A stretch of 64,000 bases of DNA from CATOSP01 sp965204715 (GCA_965204715.1 OZ242009.1:2790001-2854000); one strand, 5' to 3'. Shown: positions 1-9,388, counted from the first letter of the stretch. Notes: generated by a model from the sequence alone, not told the origin. A program made the numbers and translations.

Positions 1-534
1 GACCTGTTGGCAATACTGCCCTCTCTGCTGTTGCTGGTCGGACTGGACCTGCGACCGCTGCGGGTGGTACGGCTGGTGGCCAGGGCTGCCCGGCTGAGCC
101 GTTACTTCGTTGGTCTGCGCACGCTGGGCGACGTTCTCCACGCCAGGCGGCATGACATTTTTACGGTCACCATAGTGCTGGGCGTGCTGTTGGTGCTGGC
201 CTCCAGCCTGATGTATTTCGCCGAGAGGCTAGTCCAGCCCGAAGCATTCTCCAGCATTCCGGCTACCATGTGGTGGACAATAGTCACCCTGACTACCGTG
301 GGTTACGGCGATGTCTTCCCGGTAACAATCCAAGGGCGGCTGCTGGCCGGTGTCATAGCAGTCCTGGGAATAGGTATCTTTGCCCTCCCGGCAGGTATCC
401 TTGGGTCCGGGTTCCTGGAACAGGTGCAGCAACGCGAGAGCGAAAATGCGCAGCAGGACCGGAGCGATGAAGTACAGCAGCGCCGGGGCTTGCCCAGAAC
501 ATGCCCCTATTGCGGTCTGGAAATAGCCGATTGA
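1..534 (+). CDS. Voltage-gated-type potassium channel (3' part, cut by window start)
   Basis: The reading frame is open from base 1, so the gene begins upstream of the window. The visible part starts in an S3-S4 region: a hydrophobic stretch, then an Arg-rich helix (LRPLRVVRLVARAARLSR) typical of a voltage-sensor S4. A transmembrane S5 segment, a pore helix and the K+ selectivity filter TVGYGD (about codons 97-102) follow, then an S6 helix. After S6 there is a short Gln/Glu-rich tail ending in a CPYCG motif, which could be half of a zinc knuckle. By family this is an inner-membrane K+ channel of the six-helix Kv/Ion_trans type. The TTG at 7 is unlikely to be the true start because it would cut S3. 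Confidence 0.85.
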   Translation, partial: DLLAILPSLLLLVGLDLRPLRVVRLVARAARLSRYFVGLRTLGDVLHARRHDIFTVTIVLGVLLVLASSLMYFAERLVQPEAFSSIPATMWWTIVTLTTVGYGDVFPVTIQGRLLAGVIAVLGIGIFALPAGILGSGFLEQVQQRESENAQQDRSDEVQQRRGLPRTCPYCGLEIAD

Positions 535-934
535 GCCGGTGACACCGGATTCCACAGGGGCCAGGTTGCCCCTGCGGGCCTTGCTGCTTGAGAAAATTGC
601 GAAACTCATGAGTGCTAGAAGTGGAGCACGAATATTGTCGTTACTGTTGAGAATATCGTAATCCGGCTGTCCGGTATTTCCCTTATATTGCAAGGCTATC
701 AGTCTGCAACCATTGTATTGATGGGTATAGGGACTTGAGCTTGATTCGGGCGTCCCAGTGGTGAAGCGCCACTGGGCCTGAATCGCATCGCGGTTTCGCT
801 GTCCTTGCCAGGCTCCGGTTTCGTGTTTCAGGACGTCCCGGCTGGGAATCCGGCGGTCCAGGCACTGCCGGGCCAGCACCACCAATTCGCTCTCTGCAGG
901 CGGGGTCATAAATGCGAGATGAGGTTCGTAACAG
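535..934. other. Intergenic stretch, no supported gene
   Basis: About 400 bases lie between the convergent K+ channel gene and the frameshifted lipoprotein gene. Open frames exist on both strands but none has a recognisable domain or good ribosome-binding site, and the longest runs antisense into the channel gene. I see no tRNA, CRISPR or strong terminator here. Confidence 0.5.
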
Positions 935-3216
935 TTATCTGACGAACTCTCCACCATGCCATTTGCGATAGACTTGATCCATGTCAGCCGCAGATGAGGA
1001 GTGTCGACGGAACGTCTGATAAATCTGCTCCTCTGTCAATTCCCCCTCTTCCAGACCCTGAGCAGCCTCATAGATTTCCCGAAGTGCAGCGCGTACGGCG
1101 TTTTCTCCGATGGCCTGATACAGTTCGAATATTATGGACCTTCCCATGATGTCAAAGCAGTAGTGAAGCTCCAGATCACGTAACTCCGATGGGGTATATC
1201 GCTCCTCGATCCTCAACAGGTCTTGCACGTCCTCTATGCCCTTTGCTCGACAGAAATCGACGTTCTGACGTATGTTGGTCCCTAGGTTCCAATTCAGGGG
1301 GTTCTCAAACAGACGGTCTTCTACATACAGTTTAATGAATTCCGCCACTCCATTATGAAACCATCTGGGACGTTCGAGGACGACCGCCAATAATAGAAGG
1401 TTATTACCCCTATCAGCGATCTTCGTGCGTCGCTTATTGCTAGGCGTGGGTCAACGACTATGTAACTATGACTGTTAACTCCCCAGAATCCACAACCTTC
1501 GTTATACGGTAGGTCGGCGCATCCGGCGAAGATCAGGACCAGATCATCTACCGGCAATGGAACGTCCATGAACGCCTCGACCTCCGCCGCCGCCTCCCCA
1601 ATGACTTCGATCACATCGGTCCGCACGTCTCCTTGAGAGTGCGACACTCCGGTTGCGGTAATCTCACCACGAAGCGGGAGAGTTATGGAAACGGATTCCA
1701 GCCTATGCCTCTCGATCATCCCTCGAAAGTTGGTAGGGGAGAAAAATCGATCATCCCGGTCAAAAGCAGCAAGGAGGGCAGCTTCTTCTGCACTCATCCC
1801 ATCCTTAAACCAACCCTGGCTGAGTATGCTTGAATACAGGCTTGGATACCTATGTAGGAGACGCCCCATTGCGCGAAGGGCAGACGAGTTCCTCATCCGA
1901 AATTGACCCTCTAGGAACGGGGACATGATCAGAAGCTCGGCCAGCTTGGGATCTGAGTCCATAGCGACACTCAGCCCCCATATCGCCTGCTGTTCATGTG
2001 ATGTTATCCCATCGGATATCCACTCGAATTCGGCAATCCTCCTGGCCAGTCTCACGTCCTTCTCGGACATGACCGCCAGGAGCTGTAAAGCGGCTCGGTT
2101 ATCCTCCGTGGGGCCAGACTGCACCCACGGGAAGAGGCTGATCCGCTGGGCTAATTCGTGATCTTTGCTCGATATAGTAGACAAAGATATGAGGTCGACA
2201 GACTCCTCTGGAGACAGGGGGTCCACTGCCCACGGAAGCGTATTCCTCATTTTCTGAAATTCGCTGCTGCGGGACAGTGGCTCATCGACCACGTCGAACT
2301 CCTTGGAGGCAACGACCCGGCCATTGACGTGCAGGTCCACCCGATAAGAGCCGATCCGCCACTGGCTGGGAGTTCTCCATCCCCGTCCGTCGCTCCGACT
2401 GCTGTAGGTTCTGCCCTCTCTAACATGCGCCTCTGTGGTGTCAGATTCGAATAGGATTCCCCTCGGGCCATACCACTTAGCTTCAATCACATAATCGGTT
2501 TGTCGGTTGGGAGCCGGGTGCGTTAGAAACAGCTCCCAGGATACATACCTAGTCGCATGCCGGGGAAAGGCCGACCGGTACACTCGGCTGTAATAGCTGT
2601 CGAGACTCCATCCCTGCTCATAGAATCGAATGGATGTAACCTCCGCGTCGATGGAAGGGATATTCCAAGTCGGGACTGGTCGAGGGACTGGAGTCGCGGT
2701 GGGTCGCTGGGTGGGTCTCGGGGTAGGTCTTGGGGTAGGTGTTAGTGTCGAACTGGGCGTGGGTGCAGGCATTGGAGTAGATGTAGGTGCGGGAGTAGGA
2801 GTCGGTCTGTACACTGAAGTTGGCGAGAGTGTTGTCACGAACGGTGGCATGAACCCAGGTTTCCCATTAGATGATCCTGATGTAGCAGTAGGAGTTGGCC
2901 TCGGCGTGGCTGTGGGGGTAGAAGTAGGATCGGGAGTAGCGGTGAATGCCGTCGTCGACGTTGGTTCTGGGGGTGGAGTCTGAGTAAATTCTGGAGCGTC
3001 GGTCGGGGCCGGAGACAAAACGGGAACAGCTATTGTCGGTTGGGCTGTGGTCGTTGCAATTCGACTCTCAACCGTCGCGTCTATGTCCGGCGTGGCCGTT
3101 GGTATCTCGGTGGGAAGTAAGGCTCTTACTGTGGCCTCGACGTTGGGTGTGGGAGGTGGAGAACTGCATCCGAGCAGCAGAAGTCCTATGAGTAGGGGAA
3201 CAAGTAAGTTCTTCAA
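935..3216 (-). pseudogene. Frameshifted lipoprotein with Thr/Pro linker, helical repeats and degenerate metallopeptidase-like domain
   Basis: The start is a TTG at 3216 with a strong AAGGAGG at 3225-3231. Residues 1-17 form a lipoprotein signal ending in the lipobox LLGC (Cys17), so the product should be a membrane-anchored extracytoplasmic lipoprotein. A long Thr/Pro-rich linker (about 20-185) precedes a beta-sandwich-like region (about 188-310), a helical region with roughly 55-residue repeats (about 325-490) and a C-terminal domain resembling gluzincin (MA-clan) peptidases. The first frame stops at 1321. The family-like continuation (RPRWFHNGVAEF) lies one frame over and ends at 935. One extra base in the run near 1367-1369 would rejoin the two as YYWRSSSNVPRWFHNGVAEF. 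The position where relatives carry HExxH reads GVITF, so the zinc ligands look lost. It is either a decayed gene or a non-catalytic relative plus a sequence error. Confidence 0.7.
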
Positions 3217-3256
3217 AACGGGTGCCTCCTTGTGACTCAGATTGCCACGGGCATTA

Positions 3257-4469
3257 GTACTCAGTCAAACTTGGTTTGAGGTCGTAGCTGGTGGTTGACT
3301 GGCAATGCTAATCTATCGGTACTTCGTGTTGCTGTGAGGTGGCTGTGTGGTCAGAGAGAAATTTGCCGTCCGGCTGACGCCGGAGGAACGCAACCAGTTG
3401 GAGCATATGGTCCGTGCCGGGAAGGGTTCCGCCAGAGTTGCCACCCGGGCCCGCATTCTGCTGAAGACGGACGAGGGCTGGACCGCTCCCAGGTGGCCAC
3501 GGCATTGGACGGGTCCGAGGGAACCGTATTCCGCATCAAGCGGCGCTTCGCCGGGGGCGGGTTGGAGGGGACGCTCACGGACCGGCCCCAGGCCAACCGG
3601 TACCGCAAGCTGGACGACCGGGCCGGGGCCCATCTCATCGCCTTGGCCTGCACCCCGGCTCCCGATGGATATGACCACTGGACGCTGCGGGCCCTTGCGG
3701 GCAAGGCGGTGGAATTGGGCTTGGTTGCGTCTTTGTCCCACGAGAGCGTGCGCCGGCATCTCAAAAAAGCCCTCAAGCCGTGGCAGAGGAAGCAGTGGTG
3801 CATTCCCGAGGTGAGCGCCGGTTTTGTGGCCCAAATGGAGGACGTGCTGGACCTTTACGCCGAACCCTATGACCCGCAGAGGCCGGTGGTCCGCTTCGAC
3901 GAGACCTCTACCCAGTTGCTGGCCGATGCCCATCCGCCCCTCCCGGCAAAGCCGGGCAGGCCGGGGCGGGAGGACTACGAGTACCGGAGGCAGGGCGCCC
4001 GCAACCTGTTCCTGACCCTGGAGCCGCTGGCCGGCTGGCGGCATGTGGAAATAACGGAGCGGCGCACCAAGGTGGACTTCGCCCACCAGATGCGCTGGCT
4101 GGTGGAGGAGGCCTACCCGGAGGCCGGGGTAGGCCGGGTGGTTTTGGATAATCTGAACACTCACCGCAAGGCGTCGCTCTACGAGGCGTTCCCGGCCGAG
4201 GAGGCCCGGCGCATAGCCCGGAAGCTGGAGTTTCACTACACGCCAAAGCATGGCACTTGGCTGAATATGGCGGAGATCGAATTCAGCGTCATATCCCGCC
4301 GCTGCCCCGGACAGCGGTGCCCGGAGGAGGATAGTCTCTGCCGGAAGTGCACGCCCTGGAGCAGGAACGCAATGAGGCCCAGGCGATCATCAGCTGGCGC
4401 TTCACCACCGGGGATGCCAAGAGGAAACTCCATCGGCTATACCCCCCTATTCCCAGCGTGACTGGGTAC
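3257..4469 (+). mobile_element. IS630-family insertion sequence
   Basis: The ends are imperfect inverted repeats: GTACTCAGTCA at 3257-3267 and, read on the minus strand from 4469, GTACCCAGTCA, with further partial matches inward (C.TGG). Each end is flanked by TA (3255-3256 and 4470-4471), which fits the TA target duplication known for IS630/Tc1-like elements. The length is about 1.21 kb, normal for the family. It sits about 40 bp upstream of the lipoprotein start (3216) and about 270 bp upstream of the nuo promoter. The encoded transposase is frameshifted twice. Confidence 0.85.
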
Positions 4470-4472
4470 TAG
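3347..4472 (+). pseudogene. IS630-family transposase, interrupted by two frameshifts
   Basis: The N-terminal helix-turn-helix part begins at 3347 (VREKFAVRLTPEER...) and stays in that frame until about 3478. It then continues one frame over as the HTH/linker (LDRSQVATALDGSEGTVFR), the D-D-E catalytic domain and the C-terminus. The acidic triad is visible in VRFDETSTQL, VVLDNLNTH and the NMAEIEFS motif. Near 4347 a second single-base loss moves the frame again; the proper end (ALEQERNEAQAIISWRFTT) runs to the TAG at 4470-4472, which overlaps the right TA target. Some IS630 elements use programmed frameshifting, but two separate one-base losses look more like inactivation or sequence error. Confidence 0.85.
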
Positions 4473-4736
4473 GGAAAGTGCCGGCGACCCGGTTAAAACA
4501 GGTGCAGAAACGCTTGGCGCATATAGGACGCCCCCTTGTCGGCTCGCAGACGCGGGCAACTTCCAACAGGAACCACTCTGTACATCCCCAATTGAATGAG
4601 GAGCTTAAAGGGGGCACGCTACGTGCCCCGATCTGTTTTGTCCGACCTCCTCCAAGAATGTAGGATCGCGTCTGTTGCAAGGCCCACCATACGCCACGAT
4701 TTTGAGGTTGACAAGTCTCCAGTTGCTTGGTACGAA

Positions 4737-4765
4737 TTGACACTCTGATTGGCCGATGCTATATT
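4737..4765 (+). promoter_or_regulatory. Sigma70-type promoter of the nuo operon
   Basis: A perfect -35 box TTGACA (4737-4742) is separated by exactly 17 bases from TATATT (4760-4765), a good -10 box. It lies about 60 bp upstream of the nuoA start at 4828. The rest of the gap from 4473 to 4827 holds no supported gene. Confidence 0.7.
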
Positions 4766-4827
4766 GCTTTTGCCCCTTCAAGCCTGCCCGCGACAGGTTA
4801 TAACCCCACCTGATTCATCCATATAGC

Positions 4828-5247
4828 ATGATGTCTATCTCTGGCTTTTATCTTCAAGCCTTTGATCCCACAATTTTCGCCGGGAACTGGACGGCGGTTG
4901 CAATTTCCGCTGTTGTGGCAATTGTAGCCATCGGCGGCATGTTCGCAGCATCCTGGATTCTTTCCTCCCGCCGGAAGTCGGATATCAAGCTCACTCCCTA
5001 TGAGTGCGGTATCCCTCCAACGCCTTATGCGTGGTCCAACATCAGCGTCCGGTTCTACATCTTTGCCATCCTGTTCCTGATTTTCGACGTGGAAGCGGTG
5101 TTCCTGTTCCCATGGGCCGTGATCTTCATCAAGCAGCAGGCCCTGGGCAACCCCATCCCCTTCTACGCCATGCTCTTGTTCCTCGGAGTGTTGTTCTTCG
5201 CCATCGTATACGCTTGGAAAAAAGGAGCCTTGGAGTGGCAGAGATAG
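4828..5247 (+). CDS. nuoA: NADH-quinone oxidoreductase subunit A
   Basis: This is a small inner-membrane subunit of complex I (139 residues, usual for the family) that helps link the membrane arm to the quinone-binding region. Three hydrophobic segments are visible. The conserved loop YECGIPP and the following segment FLIFDVEAVFLFPW, with its conserved acidic residues in helix 2, identify it. The start is the first of two ATG codons at 4828. It is the first gene of the operon, and its end overlaps nuoB by 13 bases, suggesting translational coupling. Confidence 0.97.
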   Translation: MMSISGFYLQAFDPTIFAGNWTAVAISAVVAIVAIGGMFAASWILSSRRKSDIKLTPYECGIPPTPYAWSNISVRFYIFAILFLIFDVEAVFLFPWAVIFIKQQALGNPIPFYAMLLFLGVLFFAIVYAWKKGALEWQR

Positions 5248-5768
5248 TCCTGGGAGGCGGGAACCAGCCCGGCCCCAGCCTGCTCAATCAGACCTCCAGG
5301 ATGATGCCGGGCGTCATCACCACCACCACCGAGCAGCTCTTCGCAATGGCCCGGAAGTCTTCCCTGTGGACCATGTCCTTCGGGTTGGCCTGCTGCGCCA
5401 TCGAGATGATCTCCACGTACATGGCACACCACGATTTCGACCGGTTCGGCGTGGTCACATGGCCCTCACCGCGCCAGTCCGACGTCATGATTGTTGCGGG
5501 CACGGTGGTCAAGAAGATGGCCGAACCGCTCCGCCTCCTGTATGACCAGATGCCTGAACCCCGGTGGGTCATTGCAATGGGAAGCTGCGCCACCAACGGC
5601 GGCCCATACTACCGTTCCTACTCGGTGGTGATGGGCGTGGACCATATCGTCCCGGTCGACGTCTACGTGCCTGGATGCCCGCCGCGCCCCGAAGCGCTGC
5701 TCTACGGCATTCTCAAATTGCAGGAAAAAATAATGCAGGACGCCAAGGCTAGTGGCCGAAGCCGATAG
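5235..5768 (+). CDS. nuoB: NADH-quinone oxidoreductase subunit B
   Basis: This is the cytoplasmic connecting subunit that binds cluster N2, the last iron-sulfur centre before quinone. The four cysteine ligands are present: the tandem pair Cys53-Cys54 in LACCAIEM, Cys118 in GSCATNGG and Cys148 in PGCPPRPEA. I chose the GTG at 5235 because an AAGGAG at 5222-5227 lies seven bases upstream; the frame stays open further upstream, but that part only overlaps nuoA. The product is 177 residues, normal for the family. Its end overlaps nuoC by 17 bases. Confidence 0.97.
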   Translation: MAEIVLGGGNQPGPSLLNQTSRMMPGVITTTTEQLFAMARKSSLWTMSFGLACCAIEMISTYMAHHDFDRFGVVTWPSPRQSDVMIVAGTVVKKMAEPLRLLYDQMPEPRWVIAMGSCATNGGPYYRSYSVVMGVDHIVPVDVYVPGCPPRPEALLYGILKLQEKIMQDAKASGRSR

Positions 5769-6273
5769 CACACAGGCGGATGAAGCCGCCGAAGATATTC
5801 TCGCCGGTCTCTCCGGCTCTAACCGGGACTTTCTCTCCCAGGCGGCCGAGATCCTTGGGGACTATGGGCCGCAGCTTGGCGTCCTCGGGGATGTGCCGCA
5901 GTTGTCCATTCAACCGGCGGATGCCCTGAATGTCTGCCGGCAGATGAAAGAGACGCCCGGTATACTGATGTCTCAGTTGCTATGTCTGGCTTGTGTGGAC
6001 TACAGTGATCATCTCCAGCTCCTTTATGTCCTGCATTCCATGGAGCCGGAAAGGACCCTGGCCATAAAGACCGACGTCCCATACGACAGTCCCAATGTTC
6101 CATCGGTCGTGTCAGTGTGGCGGGCCGCCGATTGGTACGAAAGGGAGGCCCACGACCTGTTCGGGGTCGAATTCGACGGCCACCCGGCTCTTACTCCCCT
6201 TTTGCTCTATGACGGGTTCGAGGGCTTTCCAGGACGCAAGGAATTTCCTTTCAACGATTACCAGGAGTTCTAG
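5752..6273 (+). CDS. nuoC: NADH-quinone oxidoreductase subunit C
   Basis: This is the 30-kDa-type subunit of the peripheral arm (173 residues). It carries the family signature ADWYEREAHDLFGVEFDGHP at about residues 125-144 and ends in the typical GRKEFPF segment. The start is a GTG at 5752 inside the end of nuoB; no strong ribosome-binding site decides between this and a slightly later start. NuoC is separate from NuoD here, unlike the fused form of some enterobacteria. Confidence 0.95.
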   Translation: MAEADSTQADEAAEDILAGLSGSNRDFLSQAAEILGDYGPQLGVLGDVPQLSIQPADALNVCRQMKETPGILMSQLLCLACVDYSDHLQLLYVLHSMEPERTLAIKTDVPYDSPNVPSVVSVWRAADWYEREAHDLFGVEFDGHPALTPLLLYDGFEGFPGRKEFPFNDYQEF

Positions 6274-6342
6274 CGCCGTCTGAAAACACGGATCCTCTAT
6301 GTGATGGGGGGCCGGAATGATGGTTGAGGATTCACGACACAG

Positions 6343-6588
6343 ATGGAACAGCTTGTGTTGACGGCCCGAGTATCATGGGACGACGGCAGGTTCGTTGCCA
6401 GGATGGACTCCCTTCCCCTGGAAGGAGCGGGAGAGTCGGTCAGGGAGGCACAGGACGAACTGATACAGGTTATGCGCGCTTGGATCGAGGCCAACGACGT
6501 CCCGGATACCCTTGCCCCGGCGCTGGCCGACGCTGGGTTTCCGGGCCTCGAGGAAGATACAGAATTGCAATTGGAATTCGTGGAATAG
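6343..6588 (+). CDS. Small HicB-like protein of unknown function, inside the nuo operon
   Basis: An 81-residue acidic protein begins at ATG 6343, 69 bases after nuoC. It reads as beta-beta-beta-alpha: VLTARVSWDDGRFVARMDSL, then a helix SVREAQDELIQVMRAWIE. This resembles the HicB antitoxin fold (partial RNase-H-like: a strand, 'dG.f.A', then '...s..eA...l...i...ie'). No HicA toxin or C-terminal DNA-binding domain is present. The next gene has the same layout, so the two may be diverged duplicates. The HicB resemblance is my inference from pattern alone. Confidence 0.6.
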   Translation: MEQLVLTARVSWDDGRFVARMDSLPLEGAGESVREAQDELIQVMRAWIEANDVPDTLAPALADAGFPGLEEDTELQLEFVE

Positions 6589-6603
6589 CAGAGACCAAGA
6601 CCT

Positions 6604-6978
6604 GTGTTTGAAGCCCCAGAGGACCAGGCAGAACGGACACCCTTCGAGCGGATCGTCTACCGCATCGAGGAGTCATGGTCGGGGGATACCTGCCAGGCGT
6701 CATGCGTTGAACTGGACATGATAGGCTTTGGCGACACTTCGGAGCAGGCGCGGTCTGCCCTGAGAGCGCAGGTAGCCGGCTACCTGGAGGACTGCGAGGA
6801 ACTGGGCGCTCTGGAGGAAGTGTTGATCGATGCCGGGTTCTACGATAACGGAGAGGTCTGGATGAGCAGCCTGTTGGCCCCCGTTCCAGAACCGGAAATA
6901 CGTTTCTTCGGCCGTCCCGCAGACTCTGACCGGCTATGGGACGCGGACTTGGACTCCGGCCTTGGAGCCGGACTATGA
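6604..6978 (+). CDS. Second small HicB-like protein of unknown function, inside the nuo operon
   Basis: A 124-residue acidic protein from GTG 6604, only 15 bases after the previous gene. The core YRIEESWSGDTCQASCVELD, then GFGDTSEQARSALRAQVAGYLE, matches the HicB-like pattern (strand, polar turn, strand, 'GdT.eeA...l...v..yle'). It is followed by an acidic Pro-containing tail (about 80-124) with no recognised domain. It sits directly before nuoD and on the same strand, so it is very likely cotranscribed with complex I. The function is unknown; an assembly or regulatory role is only a guess. Confidence 0.6.
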   Translation: MFEAPEDQAERTPFERIVYRIEESWSGDTCQASCVELDMIGFGDTSEQARSALRAQVAGYLEDCEELGALEEVLIDAGFYDNGEVWMSSLLAPVPEPEIRFFGRPADSDRLWDADLDSGLGAGL

Positions 6979-7021
6979 ACGGATGGCGCACTGTACCCCG
7001 ATTCACCGGCGAGGCTGGCTG

Positions 7022-8176
7022 ATGGCCGAACTTGCCCGGCAAGAAACACTCGGGTCTGCCGCCGGTGTCCCTGAGCGCGGTGAACCCATTGAGATGCTTC
7101 TGAATATGGGCCCGCAGCATCCCTCGACCCACGGCGTATTCCGGTTGGTGCTCTGGGTAGACGGAGAGAAGGTCGTCCGCGCCGAACCTCACATCGGCTA
7201 CCTGCACCGCGGCTCGGAGAAGCTGTGTGAGGGAGAGCAGTACCACCAGATAATTACCCTTTTCGACCGCTTGGACTACGTCGCCAACTTCAACAACGAA
7301 CTGGTCTACTGTCAGGCTGTGGAGAAGCTCATGGGCCTTACCGTGCCCGAGCGCGCCGAGTACGTCCGGGTGATTCTCTGTGAGCTTAACCGTATCGCCA
7401 GCCACCTGCTGTTCGTTGCCACAATGGGCCTTGATGCCGGGGCAATGACCCCGTCCATGTTCTGCTTCCGGGGCCGGGAACGAGTCCAGTCGATGTTCGA
7501 GGCGGTCTCCGGCGCGCGCATGATGCACAACTACTTCCGCATCGGAGGTATCAAAGAAGACCTGCCGGACAACTTCGAGAGGATGATTGCAGACCTGCTC
7601 CCATTGCTGCGCGAGGATGTGGAAGAATCGGACAGACTGCTGACATTTAACGAGATTTTCCTGGCGCGGCTCAAGGACGTTGGCGTAATCTCCACCGAGG
7701 ACGCGCTGGACTTCGGCCTCACCGGCCCATGCCTGCGGGCCTGCGGGGTCGAGTACGACGTGCGCAAGGCCGAACCCTACTCCATATATGACCGTTTCGA
7801 CTTCGACATTCCCATCGGCCTCGATGGCGATTGCTGGGACCGCCACTACGTCAGGGTCCAGGAGATGTACGAATCTCTTAGAATAATCGAGCAGGCCCTG
7901 GAGCAAATACCCTCCGGTGACGTAGCATCCTCCCTGGGGCGGCGGTTGATCCGTCCTCCAGCGGGAGAGGTCTACGTCCGCGCCGAGAACCCGAGGGGGG
8001 AGATAGGCGTGTATATTATCAGCGACGGGACTGACAAGCCCTACCGGGTGAAGGTACGTCCCCCGTCCTTCTGCAACCTGTCCGCTATAGAACACATGCT
8101 CAAGGACTCCTGGATCGCCGACGTGGTGGTAATCCTCGGCTCCCTGGACATCGTGCTTGGCGAGGTTGACCGGTGA
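7022..8176 (+). CDS. nuoD: NADH-quinone oxidoreductase subunit D
   Basis: This is the 49-kDa-type subunit, related to the large subunit of NiFe hydrogenases; with NuoB it forms the quinone-reduction pocket. The signature MLLNMGPQHPSTHGVFRLVL lies near the N-terminus, followed by PHIGYLHRGSEKLCE and the C-terminal LGSLDIVLGEVDR. I prefer ATG 7022 (384 residues) because the homologous core starts just after it. The frame also allows ATG 6983 or TTG 6962, the latter overlapping the previous gene. Its stop overlaps the nuoH start (GTGA). Confidence 0.95.
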   Translation: MAELARQETLGSAAGVPERGEPIEMLLNMGPQHPSTHGVFRLVLWVDGEKVVRAEPHIGYLHRGSEKLCEGEQYHQIITLFDRLDYVANFNNELVYCQAVEKLMGLTVPERAEYVRVILCELNRIASHLLFVATMGLDAGAMTPSMFCFRGRERVQSMFEAVSGARMMHNYFRIGGIKEDLPDNFERMIADLLPLLREDVEESDRLLTFNEIFLARLKDVGVISTEDALDFGLTGPCLRACGVEYDVRKAEPYSIYDRFDFDIPIGLDGDCWDRHYVRVQEMYESLRIIEQALEQIPSGDVASSLGRRLIRPPAGEVYVRAENPRGEIGVYIISDGTDKPYRVKVRPPSFCNLSAIEHMLKDSWIADVVVILGSLDIVLGEVDR

Positions 8177-9348
8177 GCTTTAACCTGGACTCGCTGGCCC
8201 CCCAGCTTCTGACCATCAGCGTGCGGGACGTCGTATGGATAATTGTCGGGCTGCTGGTGATGTTTACGTTCCTGTCGATGATGGTCCTGGTACAGATTTG
8301 GCTGGAGCGCAAAGTCCTCGGGCGGTTGCAGCGGCGGCTGGGGCCCACCCGCACTGGCCCAATGGGGCTGATGCAGCCGGTGGCAGACGCTGTCAAGCTG
8401 ATACTCAAAGAGGACATCCTTCCCGCGGAGTCCGAGAAAGCCATATTCTGGATCGCGCCGGTCATCGTTGTCGTCTCGGCGTTTATGATCTGGGTCACCA
8501 TCCCCGGCTCTCCCGATGCCGTCGTCCGGAACCTGGAATCCCTCGGCCTGTTCTACATCATAGCCTTCGCCGTCGTGGGAATCCTGGGTCTCGTGCTGGC
8601 CGGATGGGGGTCGGCCAACAAGTACGGCACTTTGGGCGGCCTGCGGGCCGCGGCGCAGCTAATCAGCTACGAAATTCCGGTCATCATGGTGGTAATCGCG
8701 GTGGCCATGCTGGCCCAGTCCATGAACATGAAGGAAATCGTTGCCCAGCAGTCGACCTACCCCTACGTTCTGATCCAACCCCTGGGGCTGGTCATATTCT
8801 TCATTGCCGGGTTGGCCGAAGTGGGCCGCACCCCCTTCGACATTTATTTCGCGGAGTCGGAAATCGTTGGGGGGCCCTTCGTCGAATATAGCGGCGCTCA
8901 TTGGTCGGTCTTCTTCCTGGCCGAATACGTGAACACCTTCGCCATCGCAGCCCTGACCGTATTGCTGTTCTTCGGGGGCTGGTCTGGTCCTTTCCTCAGT
9001 GGCAACTGGGACATCATCTGGTTCTTCGTCAAAGTCTATGCCGTGATCCTGGTGATATTCTGGATACGGGGCACCTTCCCCCGTCTCCGGATCGACCAGC
9101 TAATGGCTTTCGCCTGGAAGGTAATGGTGCCCTTGTCCTTCTACACCATAGTCATCACCGGGATTTATATGTTCTACAAATGGCCCCCCTGGACCCTGAC
9201 CCTGATGTCGCTGGCCGGGCTGGTGGTGGTAGCATATATCATCTACCGCCGGGTTACGGGACCCGCCAACCGGGTCGCCGAGATTCGTGCCAGGCAGGAA
9301 GCGCAACGGGATTCCAGGGAACGGAGACGGGAAGCCGTCGCTCCTTAG
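8173..9348 (+). CDS. nuoH: NADH-quinone oxidoreductase subunit H
   Basis: An inner-membrane subunit (391 residues) that forms the membrane side of the quinone channel. It has about eight hydrophobic helices and the family motifs LERKVLGRLQRRLGPTRTGP and GLAEVGRTPFDIYFAESEIV, where acidic residues lie in the loop facing the quinone site. The C-terminal tail is charged (Arg/Glu-rich). The start is a GTG at 8173 overlapping the nuoD stop by four bases. Confidence 0.96.
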   Translation: MSFNLDSLAPQLLTISVRDVVWIIVGLLVMFTFLSMMVLVQIWLERKVLGRLQRRLGPTRTGPMGLMQPVADAVKLILKEDILPAESEKAIFWIAPVIVVVSAFMIWVTIPGSPDAVVRNLESLGLFYIIAFAVVGILGLVLAGWGSANKYGTLGGLRAAAQLISYEIPVIMVVIAVAMLAQSMNMKEIVAQQSTYPYVLIQPLGLVIFFIAGLAEVGRTPFDIYFAESEIVGGPFVEYSGAHWSVFFLAEYVNTFAIAALTVLLFFGGWSGPFLSGNWDIIWFFVKVYAVILVIFWIRGTFPRLRIDQLMAFAWKVMVPLSFYTIVITGIYMFYKWPPWTLTLMSLAGLVVVAYIIYRRVTGPANRVAEIRARQEAQRDSRERRREAVAP

Positions 9349-9388
9349 TATTCCGGGACGGCGCGATTACTGAACGGAGGCTCGCAAC

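Noticed and set aside
6343..6978. HicAB toxin-antitoxin system
   Set aside because: Neither small gene has a HicA-like double-stranded RNA-binding partner or an antitoxin DNA-binding domain, so no toxin-antitoxin pair is claimed.
6470..8095. 541-residue minus-strand open frame over nuoD
   Set aside because: It is antisense to an unambiguous nuoD and shows no family features.
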